A stretch of 64,000 bases of DNA, taken from contig CP136061.1 in the NCBI GenBank assembly GCA_032622095.1, positions 58,423,301 through 58,487,300 on the forward strand. The letters run 5' to 3'. The position numbers and the translations under genes were made by a program. A model generated the notes under the pieces. The model had not been told where the DNA came from. It saw only the letters and a program-made list of their open reading frames with translations, and ran no database searches. Source of the DNA: Siphonodentalium dalli. Its lineage: Eukaryota; Mollusca; Scaphopoda; Gadilida; Siphonodentaliidae. Below are positions 1-12,544 of this stretch, piece by piece; position 1 is the stretch's first letter, and each line of letters starts with the position of its first letter.

Positions 1-654
1 TATGTAGTATATACCATAAACGTATCAGAGCGACGACATCTCTACATTTGTTCCTATGGTATGCATGCAGTTGCATGTTTTATATGGCCGCTGACTAATA
101 ATAAACCGACACAAACGAAATTTATCTCAAATTTATTGTAAAACATAAGACACAAAGTACGTATTTTCAGCACTATATCGACGAACTTGTTTGAAAATCT
201 TCCATGTAGGTATATTTTTTAGATAAATCTTTCCAAATTAGGTCATGTTGGGGTTCGAGTGAGCCATGTCGGTCTAAACTTTGATAAAGAATCTGGCTTC
301 TGTTTCCAGGGCGTGTTCTTGCGAATTCATCGAATCGTTGTTGACAGTGCCCGTGCATATTAGTAACTGGAAGAAAAAAAATAGGATAGGTTTTCAGTTC
401 TTTAATTAGGTTATAATCTAATTACCATGAGCTTAACATGGAAAAATCCATCAATTGAATATTCAAGCAAATTTATAACATTCACCAAAGAAACATTGTG
501 TTGCGATTAGTTCCAGTTAAGACCATAAATGCACTATATAGACGAATTTAAATGTTATGTTAAAGTGGGAACAAATTAACGTCATGGTGCGCAATTCGCT
601 GGGAAAACAGAAAATCAAAAGGCAAATGACATTCAGCCATTGGGGTGAGTGCGT
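1..654. other. No gene recognised
   Basis: Only short unsupported open frames occur here. I see no RNA gene, domain or mobile-element terminus. Confidence 0.5.
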
Positions 655-875
655 TAGTCCGAGGTTTCAATAGTCCGAGGGTTCAATAGTCCGAGGGTTC
701 AATAGTCCGAAGGTTCGATAGCCCGAGGGTTAGTCTAAAGCGGCACAGACCGAGGGTTCAACAGTCCAAGGGTTCAATAACTTCACTAGTCCGAAGGTTC
801 GATATTCCGAGGGTTATAGTCTAACGCGACACAGACCGAGGGTTCAATAGTCCGATGGTTCGATACGATAGTCCG
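655..875. repeat. 16-bp minisatellite (AGTCCGAGGGTTCAAT type)
   Basis: About a dozen imperfect copies of AGTCCGAGGGTTCAAT run through the interval, some with AAGGTTCGAT endings. The reverse complement resembles the GAACCTTCGGAATAGC minisatellite near 40.7 and 41.2 kb, so both loci may belong to one family. No protein is expected. Confidence 0.8.
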
Positions 876-1831
876 ATACTCCTATAAAAGGGGCAGCAGG
901 GTTTTGGGTCACACTCCCAACTTTGGTCAACATAATCAACAGCTGGAAGGCTGCCGGCAATATATCAGGGTTACAGAATCACAAAACCCAAATACAGATT
1001 GCAAGTATTTACGTATATCAAACATAAGTTTTATGACATTTCTAACTTCTAACACATGTGGGTTTCTATAGCGGTACCGCGTTCCAATAATTATGCCACC
1101 AATGTTCTTGTCCAGTTGCATGTTACTCGCGTTTCAGGTGCACGATTATTGTTCAATTTCGCGGTAAATGAAATTAACTTATAAGAAAGAAAAGAGGTAT
1201 CTCACAGATTAATATAGTCGACGTTATTTTGATTCCCTTGTCACTCATAGTTGGAAAAGCGTGCGATGTGTTCTTTACAAAATCAATTTCGTCCTCGAGA
1301 ACAGTTACTAACTAATCTTATGCTCTAACATAAAGAAAAAAAACTTAATTTTCCACAGCATTTTGTCGGGATTACCGGTACCCACAGACAGAAAAAAATA
1401 GTTTTGTTTGTGATTGAAAACTATGATATACTACGGAAGCGTATTAGGGACATTGTAGAAAACACAAAAAAGTTAAATTTTCGACTTTCAATCACTATAA
1501 CTCAGCTAAATGTGGTTCATTGCTTCACACGACACACGCGCGTCACGTGGTACCAGGTCAACAAACCAAAGAGATTCAACGTGAATGCGCTTTTCGATTG
1601 GCTAATTTACGTTTCACTTTACCATTTTGTTGCTGTTTGTATATATATATAATCGGGTCGCACACTCATACACGACTGATTATGTGAAACTGCACGGAGC
1701 AATCCCCGGCTCAGACGGCCAGGCTATAAATGATTTTTTCGAAACAAGTGCACATGCTATAGGATATAAATGTAGTTTGTGTCTTCATGAGTATATAGCT
1801 CTATTCACCAACCGCGTTTAGCAACAGGATA
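876..1831. other. No gene recognised
   Basis: Two overlapping open frames of 64-82 codons lie between 1404 and 1821, but their translations show no recognisable domain or compositional signal. I see nothing else I can support. Confidence 0.45.
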
Positions 1832-3220
1832 TAGTCGGGGAGCCAATAAGGTCCACCTGCACCCCCCCCCCCCCCCCCCGATGATTACAAATAACCTTAT
1901 TTTTATTGTTCCCTATGGTATCCAGATAAAGAATTCGGATTTTACCGAAAAATAAAGGTGGCCATACTAGGTGCTAGAGCCATTTGAATCCAAGATGGCC
2001 GCCATTTCCTCTAATTCCGACCAGCTGTATTTAATCGTTGTAATAGATCGGTTGTTAGCAAAAGACACAGACAAAATGTATGCCATTTTGTTGGTATGAT
2101 GTCCTTCTTCAAAATTACGGCAAATAATTTCGAAAAAAATTTAAAATGGCCGCCGAAAAATGACGTCATATGCACGAAAATAGGACATTTAATTAATATT
2201 TCACCATATCTTCCATTTTTCTTCACATTAATCATTCGTAAATGGCAATGTTTTTGAGACAGTCATCAAGCCTGATATTATAGCGTCATTTTAAGACATT
2301 TGCCATTGACGAGGCTTCCGTAATAGATACAGAAAGAGGATTTGAAAAAGAGGGGTGAAATTTTAGATTTTTTTTGCAAGACGATTTTGATAGTCATTTT
2401 AACGACAAACCACACAGGCTGTTAATAGAATGTCAACAACTATGTGCTTTATTTTATTGGACGAATGTTTTACTTCAATGGGAATGAAATTGGTGTAGAA
2501 AATTTCCAAAATGGCCACCGAAAATATGAAAAATTGTAAATATTTCCCCAGGGTGTCCTGCAATGGCTTACAAGTTGTGGTTGATATATAAAATTGGCTA
2601 ATCTGTATTATATACATTGAATACTAACATGTCTGATGCACCATGGATCATTGTTACTATTGTCACCACTGACATCACCAGAAATATTGGATTTTTCTCT
2701 CACAAACTTTACATAAATATCGGCAAAAATTCACTTTTCAGGGTTGGACAATTGTTTTAAGTAAAATGCAACTATCATTGGTATCAAAGGTATTTATTGT
2801 TTTGGTCTATCTTAAATGTGTCACACTACGGTGTTTATACACCAAATTGCTCAAGATGGCTTCCAAAATGGCAACCAAATTTGTAAAAAGTTAATTTTTT
2901 ACATATATCCCGAACATTATTATCTGCGTTATCCGACAAGGTAGTAAACTGTGATTCACTTGGTTATTATACGTGTTAGTTAATTAACTGACAACTACGT
3001 TCTATTATGTTTGTCCCAGTTCCGTATGGGGCATGACAAATTCATTTTAAAGTTGCAGTATGGAATTTTGCGGAGAACCTCTTTTGTGATTCTTGCCATA
3101 TTATTGAAAGGAAATGGGAAGAACTTTGAAACGGAACTGAGATGAACCATAATATGTGGCTATTCTGGTCCATTATGATAAAGCATATCAACTGGATACA
3201 GGGTTGATGTCAAGATGGTA
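1832..3220 (+). repeat. Left arm of the foldback element
   Basis: This arm pairs with 5350-6738 with only scattered mismatches as read by eye. It contains repeated AAAATGGCCGCC-like words (near 1994, 2145, 2508, 2865), a C run at 1861-1879 and two minus-strand open frames (2011-2235 and 2399-2617) that recur in the other arm. The frames lack known domains and may be chance. Confidence 0.88.
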
Positions 3221-4100
3221 GCCAGGAAGTTACTATATGATCATAGGTGAGGTGAATAGGTATACAGGGAGTTATTGTATGGTCAATGGTGAGATGAGTA
3301 CATGTATGTATACAATGAGTGACTGTATGATCATAAATGTAATGAATAGATATACAGGGAGTGACTAAATGGTCATGTGTCAGGTGTATGAGTATACACT
3401 GTGTTCCTGCTTGGTGACTCGTGCCGGTATGGTCATGTGTAGGTTACACGGGTATACACATGATGTGTTGCTATATGGTCATGGGCGAGGGGTATGTGTA
3501 TATAGCGATCGGCTATATGGCCATGGATGATGTGCATATGCATACATGGAGTGAATATACTGACATGGCTGGGGAGTATTAGTATATCTTGAGTGGCTAT
3601 TCTGCTATGGTGTGACAAATAGGGATACCGGGAGTGACATGGCCAAGGGTGAGATGAATACATATACAATGATTGACCATGATCATGTATGACTATATGG
3701 CCATAGGTCAGATGAAGGAGTATACCAGGTGCCATGGGTGAGGGTATGTGTATGAAGCGAGTGGCTATATGACCATTGGTGAGGTGGATATGTATACCCG
3801 GTGTGACTCTATGGTCATTGTTGTGGTGTTGATGTATATATCGAATGTCTATTTGACCATGTGTGTGTGGAGAATAGGTATACATGGGATGACCGTATGG
3901 CCAATGGTGAGGTGAATGTGTATACAAGGAGTGACTCTATGGTTATGGGTCATGTTTAGGATTATACCCGGTGTGCCTGCATTGTGACTCATGGCTGTAT
4001 GGCCATCCGTGGTCGTGGGTCAGGTGTACGTTTATATAGTTGGTCACTATATTGTTATGTCTGTGGTGTTTATTTATATATGGAATGACTGTGTGGTAAT
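3221..4100 (+). repeat. Minisatellite, left orientation
   Basis: Imperfect units of roughly 44-60 bp are built on GTATACAGGGAGTGACTATA followed by TGGTCATGGGTGAGGTG. The minus strand is open over 3433-3927 (164 codons) and translates to a His/Tyr/Thr/Pro-rich repetitive peptide. I regard it as a by-product of the repeat. Confidence 0.85.
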
Positions 4101-4230
4101 GGGTGGCTATCGCTTTTCACGTTTAAAGTTCCCACATGCACACAAACACTATCAAGGTGGAGAACTCTTTGACATGATCTATCTATTGATTAACATATCC
4201 TTGAGTTATTGTGGAAAGCGATAGCCACCC
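4101..4230. other. Central hairpin of the foldback element
   Basis: GGGTGGCTATCGCTTTTCAC at 4101-4120 pairs with its near reverse complement at 4211-4230, leaving a loop of about 90 bp. This marks where the minisatellite changes orientation. Confidence 0.8.
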
Positions 4231-5349
4231 AAATTACACATGTACAACCCACCATGACTTCATATGCACATAAACACCACACAAATGACAATATAGTCAC
4301 CCACTCTATACACGTACACCTGACCATACAGCCATATTTGGTTATACCGGTACATGCCACAAATGACGATACAGACATGAGCCACCATGCATTAACACCA
4401 GGTATACTCCTACACCTGACCATATAGTCACTCTATGTATACCTATTCACCACATTCACGATCATACAGTCACTCATTGTATACCTATTCACCTCACCAT
4501 GGACCATACAGCCACTACATGTATATCTATTCGCCATACCCATGACCATAGAGTCAATCCAGATATACATATACACCTCACCAATGGTGAGCCCTTCCAA
4601 ATATACCAATACCCGCACACACGACCACTCATCAGTTTCATACTTGCATATACACCTCACACATGACAATTCAGCAACTCACTGTATACTCATACACGCC
4701 ATCGATGATCATTCATCTACACCCTATACACCACCGATGATAATACATCCACAACATATATAAATATACGACCACCCGTTATCAAAAGGGCACTCCCTAT
4801 ATAGCCACAAGCTCGTCAATGACCATCCAGCTTATTCCAGGTATGCATATAACTTCAATCTTGACCGTACAGGCATACCATGTGCACCTATACACATTAC
4901 CCATAACCATAAAATCACTCCCTATTTATCTACGCACTCCATCCATGATCATACAGACAGCACAAATATACATATACACCCACATGCCACAATACAGCCA
5001 CACACGGTACACATATACATCCCACCACGACCTTACAGTCACTCCATATATACATAAACAACACACGGATGACCATGTAGCTACTCTCGTTATATCTATA
5101 CACCACAGCAATGCCCATACGGTCACATCGGCCACACACAACAATACACCGTACAGTCACTACATGTATACCGATTCACCTCACACATGCCCATACATCT
5201 ACTCCTTATATTCCTATGCATCTCACCATGTACACCCCACTCATAACCATATAGTCACTCCTTGTATACATATTCACATCATTCATGACCACACAGTAAC
5301 TCCCTGTATAACTATTCACATCACCTATGATCATACAGTAACTCCCTGG
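4231..5349 (-). repeat. Minisatellite, right orientation
   Basis: This is the mirror image of 3221-4100: CATGACCATACAGTCACTCC and TGTATACCTATTCACCTCAC motifs recur every few tens of bases. It is longer and more diverged than the left block. The plus strand is open over 4819-5529 (236 codons) with a His/Thr/Tyr-rich translation that runs into the right arm. There is no domain support for a gene. Confidence 0.85.
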
Positions 5350-6738
5350 ATGCCATCTTGGCATCCATCTTTTATCCAGTTGATTACTTTTATCATAATG
5401 GGCCAGAATAGCCACATATTATGGTTCATCTCAGTTCCGTCTCAAAGTTCTGCTCATTTCCTTTCAATAATATGGCAAGAATCACAAAAGAGGTTCTCCG
5501 CAAAATTCCATACTGCAACTTTAAAATGAATTTGTCATGCCCCATACGGAACTGGGACAAACAGAATAGAACGTAGTTGTCAGTTAATTAACTAACACGT
5601 ATAATAACCAAGTGAGTCACAGTTTACTACCTTGTCGGATAACGCAGATAATAATGTTCGGGATATATGTAAAAAATTAACTTTTTACAAATTTGGTTGC
5701 CATTTTGGAAGCCGTCTTGAGCAATTTGGTGTATAAACACCGTAGTGTGACACATTTAAGATAGACCAAAACAATAAATACCTTTGATACCAATGACAGT
5801 TGCATTTTACTTAAAAAAATTGTCCAACCCTGAAAAGTGAATTTTTGCCGATATTTATGTCAAGTTTGTGAGAGAGAAATCCAATATTTCTGGTGATGTC
5901 AGTGGTGACAATAGTAACAATGATCCATGGTGCATCAGACATGTTAGTATTCAATGTATATAATACAGATTAGCCAATTTTATATATCAACCACAACTTG
6001 TAAGCCATTGCAGGACACCCTGGGGCAATATTTACCATTTTTCATATTTTCGGCGGCCATTTTGGAAATTTTCTACACCAATTTCATTCCCATTGAAGTA
6101 AAACATCCGTCCAATAAAATAAAGCACATAGCTGTTGACATTCTATTAACAGCCTGTGTGGTTTGTCGATAAAATGACTATCAAAATCATCTTAAAAAAA
6201 AAATCTAAAATTTCACCCCTCTTTTTCAAATCCTCTTTCTGTATCTAGTACGGAACCCTCGTCAATGGCAAATGTCTTAAAATGACGCTATAATATCACG
6301 CTTGATGACTGTCTCAAAACTATTGCCATTTATTAAAGATTAATGTGAAGAAAAATGGAAGATATGGTGAAATATTAATTAAATTTCCTATTTTCGTGCA
6401 TATGACGTCATTTTTCGGCGGCCATTTTGAATTTTTTTCGAAATTATTTGCCGTCATTTTGAAGAAGGACATCATACCAACAAAATGGCATACATTTTGT
6501 CTGTGTCTTTTGCTAAAACCCGATCTATTAGAACGATTAAATACAGGTGGTCGGAATTAGAGGAAATGGCGGCCATCTTGGATTCAAATGGCTCTAGCAC
6601 CTAGTAGGGCCACCTTTATTTTTCGGTGAAATCCGGATTCTTTATCTGGATACCATAGGGAACAATAAAAATAAGGTTATTTGTAATCATCGGGGGGGGG
6701 GGGGGGGGTGCAGGTGGACCTTATTGGCTCCCCGACTA
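5350..6738 (-). repeat. Right arm of the foldback element
   Basis: Inverted copy of 1832-3220. The open frames at 5954-6172 and 6345-6560 are the counterparts of those in the left arm (72 versus 72 codons, 71 versus 74 codons). A G run at 6692-6709 mirrors the C run of the left arm. Confidence 0.88.
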
Positions 6739-6741
6739 ATA

Positions 6742-7440
6742 AGCGACTTCTTCCCTTCAATTGACTTCTCCCCTTCACGGATGCACCATATTTTTTTTTT
6801 GCGCAAGGCAGTTCTCATTTATAATTACGCGTTCCAATACAGACCCAATACGCCACACTCGTGCATGCATGGTGGACATTGGACACCGTACTATGGGAGC
6901 CGGAGTGACAAGGTCACTATAGTATGTTCCTATGAGCGAGCTAGCCCTGTACTTGCAGTTTAGCCTTTAGTGACACATCGGTTAGTGTGTAAGTTTGCTC
7001 AGGAAATTGGGAACATTGCTACTTGGCACGTATGGTAAGTGATATTGAACCAATATGCGATGGGAATTAAATGGGAAAGGCAAGAGGCAATGTCATTGAT
7101 TTGATGTTCGCAGAGCATGCAGCTTTATATGCGCGGCTAGTCCGACCATCACGCAGTTAACACCTAATGACAGCGTGATTTTTGGAGACATACACTTTTG
7201 TTGTTGGGGGCATGGCGAAAGCCAAGGGGGTCTCGATCCCAACTTTGGCCAAAATGGTCACACTTCGACATTTCAGACCAAAATAGTTTGCACTATATAT
7301 AGTTATGATATCTATTTTCCAACCAGCATTTAATGTGCAACTTTAGATCATATAAGTCGAATATTTCTCTATATATACTTTCGGTTAAAAAAAGCATTCT
7401 TTTACTTTACAACAGTATAGAAATGACCACACAAGACTTA
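6742..7440. other. No gene recognised
   Basis: Unique-looking sequence with short open frames only. Confidence 0.45.
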
Positions 7441-7800
7441 GTGTATTGTCGTTAGTATAGCCACCCGTCCGTCCATGCGTCCGGCCGAGGATGCATCCGC
7501 CCCAGATGGTTTCCGGATGATATTTTCAGTAATAATTAAATAAATTAAACAAGACGTGAGCTTATTGATTTGGGGCAGTGGACTGCATGCGCATGGTCTG
7601 GTTCGAATATGATTGATGCCTGTGAATATTAACCGGAGTTATTGTCCAATTTGACTTAGAATTTGCAGACTATTTTGGTTTCCGGATGATAAATTTAGTT
7701 TTAGTTATCTGGTTGTTTTCAAATTTGTATTTGCGCTGATTACCCACATGAAGAAAAAAAGTTTGTCCATGATGCCCATGATACCGGTCCTATAAGCTAT
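7441..7800 (+). repeat. Dispersed repeat with CCGTCCGTCC start, copy 1
   Basis: It begins with CACCCGTCCGTCCATGCGTC and contains GGTTTCCGGATGATA twice. It matches 11465-12000 closely in order and wording: CATCCGCCCCAG, TTTCCGGATGATA, AGTTATCTGGTTGTTTTCAA, TTACCCACATG. Non-coding repeat of unknown origin. Confidence 0.75.
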
Positions 7801-8190
7801 GGCATCTTTGGGTATCAAACTCCAAATGTTTGTGACTAATGGACCTTTCCACAGCTGTCAATCAAATAATTATTAGCAGATATTTTCGACAAATCAGCGT
7901 CTGAGCCGGACAATGGCTGCATTTAGAATTCTGCTGCCATCTTTCTTCACCCTAATTTTGATATCCATGCATACATTCAGTGTTAAATTGGCTATATTCA
8001 AATAACTTTTTTGTTGTCAAATCATATACTGAGATTTATATTTGCGGCATGGTGTTATAAATTTATCCGTGATTATAACCATCTTTTTCATTTGGCATGA
8101 CACTCGTCATAATTTTCACAATTATGGCAAAACGAATGTATGTTCTCTGGTTTAGATATATTAGAGTTCAGTGATCTGTATGTCTGTTCT
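7801..8190. other. No gene recognised
   Basis: AT-rich sequence without a domain or repeat that I can identify. Confidence 0.4.
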
Positions 8191-10232
8191 GGGCCCTGTT
8201 TCATGAAAGCAACTTATGACATAGTTGGGACTTAAGATGGTCATAAGTTCAAACTTCAGTCATAAGTGCGTTTCACGAACAAGGTCTTAACTTAAGATGG
8301 TCTTAACTTTAGTCTTAACTTTAAGACTGCTGTGAGGTGTCATAAGATAATCTTAAAGTTAAGACCAACGTGATAAGTGGCATATCGATCACAAGTATGG
8401 CGGCCTATGTTATTTTGCAAATTACGGAGTTATCTGTACATTGTCTGGTGGGCAATTCGTCGTCTGATATACAGGGTCGTGGCTACAGAGTGAGAGGGGG
8501 TGTTCGGTTGAGAAATGTTCAACCACACCCCCTTAATCAACACCAAATTCTCTTTGGGTTTAAACATTCCAACTGGTACCTCAAACTTTCCAAAACCATA
8601 GTTTGGAGAGGGCACCCACACCCCCACCGTATCACAATAGGGTTAGTTTGGTAAAAACAATTCAGAGCACAGGCTTTTCATCAGGGACGTGGCGAATGGG
8701 GTTGTGTGTTGTCTACCCCCCCCCCCCCACACACACACACTTTGGTTAAAATGTTTAGCAAAGGAATGTGTTGTTTTAGACAAACAGCAGCAACCGCAAA
8801 TCACCAACTTTAGGGGCGTCAGGTTAGAACTTTCAAACTGTTGGAATATTTGAAATACCAATTGGAAAGTTGAAATCCAACGGGTGGGGTGGACATGGCA
8901 TTTCGCGAACATGGAAGTTTGGCCCGCTTCAGTTAAGGGGCGGGTGCAGTTGGAAATTGCACGATGTACCCCCCCCCCCACAGAGACCAACTAGCCACTC
9001 CCGAGCCTCGTCGAATGTAGGATATAGTCAATTATCAGCTGTGTATGTGACCTATAGATAATATATATTATAAAATTGTATTACCCACGAATTAAACTTT
9101 TGATAAGAATTATGGCCTAGCTCAAAGCTCACAATCTCCTCTATGTTATTCCATATGTGTGTGGTGAGATGGGGTAAAATGAGATCAATTAATGTATTGA
9201 TTCTTTCCTCTTTCCAAATTTCCGTCGGCTGTTTACAAAGCAGATATGTCACATCGGAAAGGTAACACAAACGCTCTTTATCAAAATATGTTTTAGAAAT
9301 AGTGACAATTTTCTATAGAGAATATTATTTTTATTGAGTTTATGCCCATGCCCATATGTCGTGATTTTCAAGGCTGTCCAAATTTTTGTCATGTTTTTTT
9401 TCAGGGGTGGGATAACCGTTGTACATCATACTGTATATATGTTATACACACCCGTAACGATGACACCCCTTAATACGAGTGTGCTAATGAAAATGTAGTT
9501 ATATATATCCATGGTATGACAACCGCATAAAACATCTGCATAAAAATAATAAAAACGTTACTCCAACAAATATTTTTCATTTCCCTTTGAATCGAAAAAT
9601 GACCTATGTGTGTCCTGATTATTGCTACACGCAGAGAGCGGTGGTCGATAATACACGAGTTATGCCGGCTCACATACACAAATCGCCGCCTGATCATTGC
9701 TCTCAGTGGATTAACTCGGCGTGAATGCATGGTCGCAGTCATGCATCGATCCATATAATTATATTGTCTTATTTCTGACACTGCCACTCGTCAGTAAACG
9801 CAAAGCTCGTCATTTTAAGAGCCTGTGATGTACTCATGTTCGAATTCACATCGTGGAACTCATACAAGTCTAAGATCCATATGCGAATATAAGGCCACTG
9901 ACTATAGACACTAAGATACATGCGCTGATTCGCCCACCCCAGCCGCTATCCAGCATCCCTGTCATACAATAATGTCAACTCGGACTCGGCTCTTTCTCGA
10001 TAACCTCTCAATGCCGTACATAAAGATTGCACAAGCCCACATTTTTTTGTTCCGGACTGTAGAAAATTGTCGATAACCAGTCTAAATGAGCGGGAACTTT
10101 AAGTAGGACTTAATCTTGTTTTGTGAAACGCGTTCTTGAAACGGAAAGGTTACATCATAAGATCCACCTTAGATCTTAGATTAAGTCCATCTTAAGATAT
10201 AATCTTATGACCTTGCTTCATGAAACAGGCCC
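8191..10232. mobile_element. TIR element with GGGCC(C)TGTTTCATGAA ends, about 2.0 kb
   Basis: The left end reads GGGCCCTGTTTCATGAAAGC. The right end, reverse-complemented, reads GGGCCTGTTTCATGAAGCAA. Both ends continue into AT-rich arms full of CTTAAGATGGTCTTAAC-like words (8215-8365 and 10110-10215). The dinucleotide CT flanks both ends, a possible 2-bp duplication. The interior contains only unsupported short open frames and C/G runs, so I take it as non-autonomous. Superfamily not assigned. Confidence 0.75.
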
Positions 10233-10299
10233 CTGGTCTGTATGCAATTTTTCTTCCAGAGCCCTTGATCGATTTTGTTTAAACCAAATGTGGTGTGGT

Positions 10300-10650
10300 G
10301 CCTCGGCAGATGTTATAACGGCCTTAAATTTAAAATAAAATTTGTTAAACAAATAAAAAAAATTAAATTTGATTTTCAAAATTTAAAATTTTTTTTAGCA
10401 AGAAGTTTCAATCTAGAAAGAAATTTTAAAATTAAATTAAAAAAAACAAGTTTAAATTAAATTTAATAAAACAAATTTTAAAGATTCAATCTAAAAAAAA
10501 AATAAAAACTTTAAAAAAAAAATTCAATTTAAAAATTTTAATTTGGTTTTAATTAAAAAACAAATTATTTTTTTTGTCAACAGCAGATCAAAGTTTAATA
10601 ATAAAAAAAAATAAAAAAATGAAATTAAATAATTTTTTTTAAATCAATCT
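10300..10650. repeat. AT-rich low-complexity block
   Basis: Long stretches of A, T and AAATTT/TTTAAA words with very few G or C residues. The 61-codon frame at 10275-10460 is Lys/Phe/Asn-rich and is an artefact of composition. Confidence 0.85.
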
Positions 10651-10859
10651 GGTTAAAAGATCAAATTTGCACGAATCATATACATGAGTATGTTTCAGCT
10701 AGTTAACATAAGGGCAAGTGCTGATGTGTTCACTTCGGAAGTCGATCTCGGGTAACAGACAATATTTATGTGGATAAAGTATTTTTACCAGTGGGCGGGA
10801 CTACCGCTGTGGGTGTGGCCTCTGTGGAAAGTCCATTACCATAAGTTAGTCATATTGAC

Positions 10860-11430
10860 CCGACGTTTTGCTCACACTATCGGAGGATCGGTATTTGGAA
10901 GCGTGTGGGGGAGTTCTTCTGGTCTTTCGGCAGAGAAACGATTGTCCGTTCTTCCTATATGCATTGTCACTGAGTAACCGCAATATATTGGATCCATCCG
11001 TGTTTTAGTGCTACAGATCAAAGTTCTGGAGTAGCATTCCATAATTATATTGAATGCATGAATATTCAAAAGCTCCATATATATATATATACTGAGCTGG
11101 ATGGATCCAATATGGCCGCGACCCAGTGACCAGATGTATTGAGTTCTTTGACACCTGTTTGGACTGACGATAAGACAGCAGCTGGTGTAACCTCACACCG
11201 CCCCCTCCACCGTCCGTTTGCGAAACAACAACAGTTTCCGCCGTAAACAGAAACCGTTTAAGTTGCATGTAACCGGTATTATACGGGGTATTATCTCTCA
11301 GAACATACACCTTTTCCGAGTGCCGTGGTAGAGAGAATCTTTTATGGTGATCGATATGAGGGGACATTGACAGTTCGTGTGTTCGTTCTATTCGGATCAG
11401 GTCTCATTCATTCTATTTGACATTCCAAGC
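10860..11430 (+). repeat. Dispersed repeat R1, copy 1 (interrupted by a MITE)
   Basis: Shares a long collinear match with 13133-13520, including GAAACGATTGTCCGTTCTTC, ACACCTGTTTGGACTGACGA, CCGTAAACAGAAACCGTTTA and TGGTGATCGATAT. The match is broken only by the 179-bp insertion at 10958-11136. Both copies run in the same orientation. Function unknown. Confidence 0.85.
10958..11136. mobile_element. 179-bp MITE with TA target duplication
   Basis: TA lies on both sides (10956-10957 and 11137-11138). The related repeat at 13221-13240 shows the site uninterrupted with a single TA. Ends are imperfect inverted repeats sharing GTCACTG and TATTGGATCCATCC. A (TA)n tract lies inside. Too short to encode a transposase. 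A TA duplication suits a Tc1/mariner-like source, but a 3-bp TAT duplication cannot be excluded. Confidence 0.85.
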
Positions 11431-11464
11431 TTGGCTCACTTACCATTAATCTAATTCTAATCAT

Positions 11465-12000
11465 GTTATAGCCATCCGTCCGTCCGTGTGTCTGGCAGTG
11501 CATGCATCCGCCCCAGTTGGATTCCGGTTGATATATTCAGTAATTATTAGTGAAATGAAACATTGTGAGGGCACAGGACTGCGTGGTCTATAGTTCGAAT
11601 AGGGTTGATATATGTTAATTTTAACCGGAGTCATGGTCCTATTTAACTTATAGAATTTGCAGACTGGTTTCCGGATGATACATTTACTTTAAGTTATCTG
11701 ATTGTTTTCAAATTTGCATGTGGATTACCCACATGGAAGAACAAATCAAGTTCTAATATGGGTGCGGTCTGTCCATGTTTACCAGAGTTACTGGTCCTTG
11801 TTAACTTATAATTGGCTGATTATTTTGGTTTCCCGATAATAACTTTAGTTCAAGTTAACCGATTTCTTTCAAATTTGGCATATGTATAGCTCACATGAGA
11901 ATACAGACCAAGTTCAAATTTGGGTTTGGTGCACCTATTTTGACCAGAATTATTACCCTTGTTCACTTAAATTTGCCAATTATTCATATTCTAAAAAAAT
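11465..12000 (+). repeat. Dispersed repeat with CCGTCCGTCC start, copy 2; internal ~165-bp tandem units
   Basis: After a CATCCGTCCGTCCGTGTGTC start, units of about 165 bp repeat the order: GTCCTTGTTAACTTA, TTTCCGGATGATA, AGTTATCTGATTG, ATTACCCACATG, CAAGTTCAAATTTGGGTGCG. Two units are nearly complete and a third is partial. Related to 7441-7800. Confidence 0.75.
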
Positions 12001-12544
12001 CAGCAGTAAAATAAAGCCACCTTATTGGGGGGCGTGTAACAAAGCGGCCTTTTATTATTAAAAGGATTGGTAAGTGTCTTTGTTGATTGATTTTTCAACA
12101 ACTGTGAAGTATCATACATGTAGTTCAAAAAATGATTGCCGGCTATAGTTATATAGGAGATAAACGTATACTGTTGATTTTGTATCTTCGGGGATTCGAG
12201 TGTGAAACAGTTTGTGAACTACATGTAGATGGCTTGCCTCTCCCCCAAAAATAAATGTATAATAAAATAACCAAACATAAACTAACATGCTTTAATTGGT
12301 ATGACGCGGGTATAGAATGTAACGTATATATGTATAATAATTTGAAGTTCTGGTTGGATACAGTCTCATAGCATCTTTGGGATTCATGTTCGGAGAGTGG
12401 GAATGGGTGTTTGTATAATAATTTTATGGGGACTGACAATATGCACCATATAGGAGGTATGCAATTGAAATTATGAATGTTGTCTGGTTAGGAAGAGTAA
12501 TATAGATGCAATGGATCAATCAAATGTGGGTCCAATATACACCG
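12001..12544. other. No gene recognised
   Basis: The minus-strand 96-codon frame at 12149-12439 has no recognisable domain. Confidence 0.4.

Larger units (their letters stand above)
1832..6738. mobile_element. Large foldback DNA element, about 4.9 kb, with 1.39-kb inverted arms
   Basis: The ends are perfect inverted repeats: TAGTCGGGGAGCCAATAAGG at the left and its reverse complement at the right, followed on each side by CCACCTGCAC and a long C or G run. The trinucleotide ATA flanks both ends (1829-1831 and 6739-6741), consistent with a 3-bp target duplication; a TA duplication with GTCGGGG ends is the alternative reading. The two arms are near-identical inverted copies over about 1.39 kb. 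Between them are minisatellites in opposite orientation and a short central hairpin. No transposase is visible, so it is probably non-autonomous. The superfamily is not assigned. The ends resemble those of the 25125-35091 element. Confidence 0.88.

Noticed and set aside
3221-5349. Possible CRISPR array
   Set aside because: Unit and spacer lengths are irregular, units are imperfect, there is no cas gene, and the genome is eukaryotic.
3433-5529. 164-codon and 236-codon His/Tyr/Thr-rich open frames in the foldback core
   Set aside because: They follow the minisatellite and have no domain, start context or splice signal. Kept only as a note under the repeats.
1861-6709. Poly-C and poly-G runs as G-quadruplex regulatory sites
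   Set aside because: They are single homopolymer runs inside inverted repeat arms, without promoter context.
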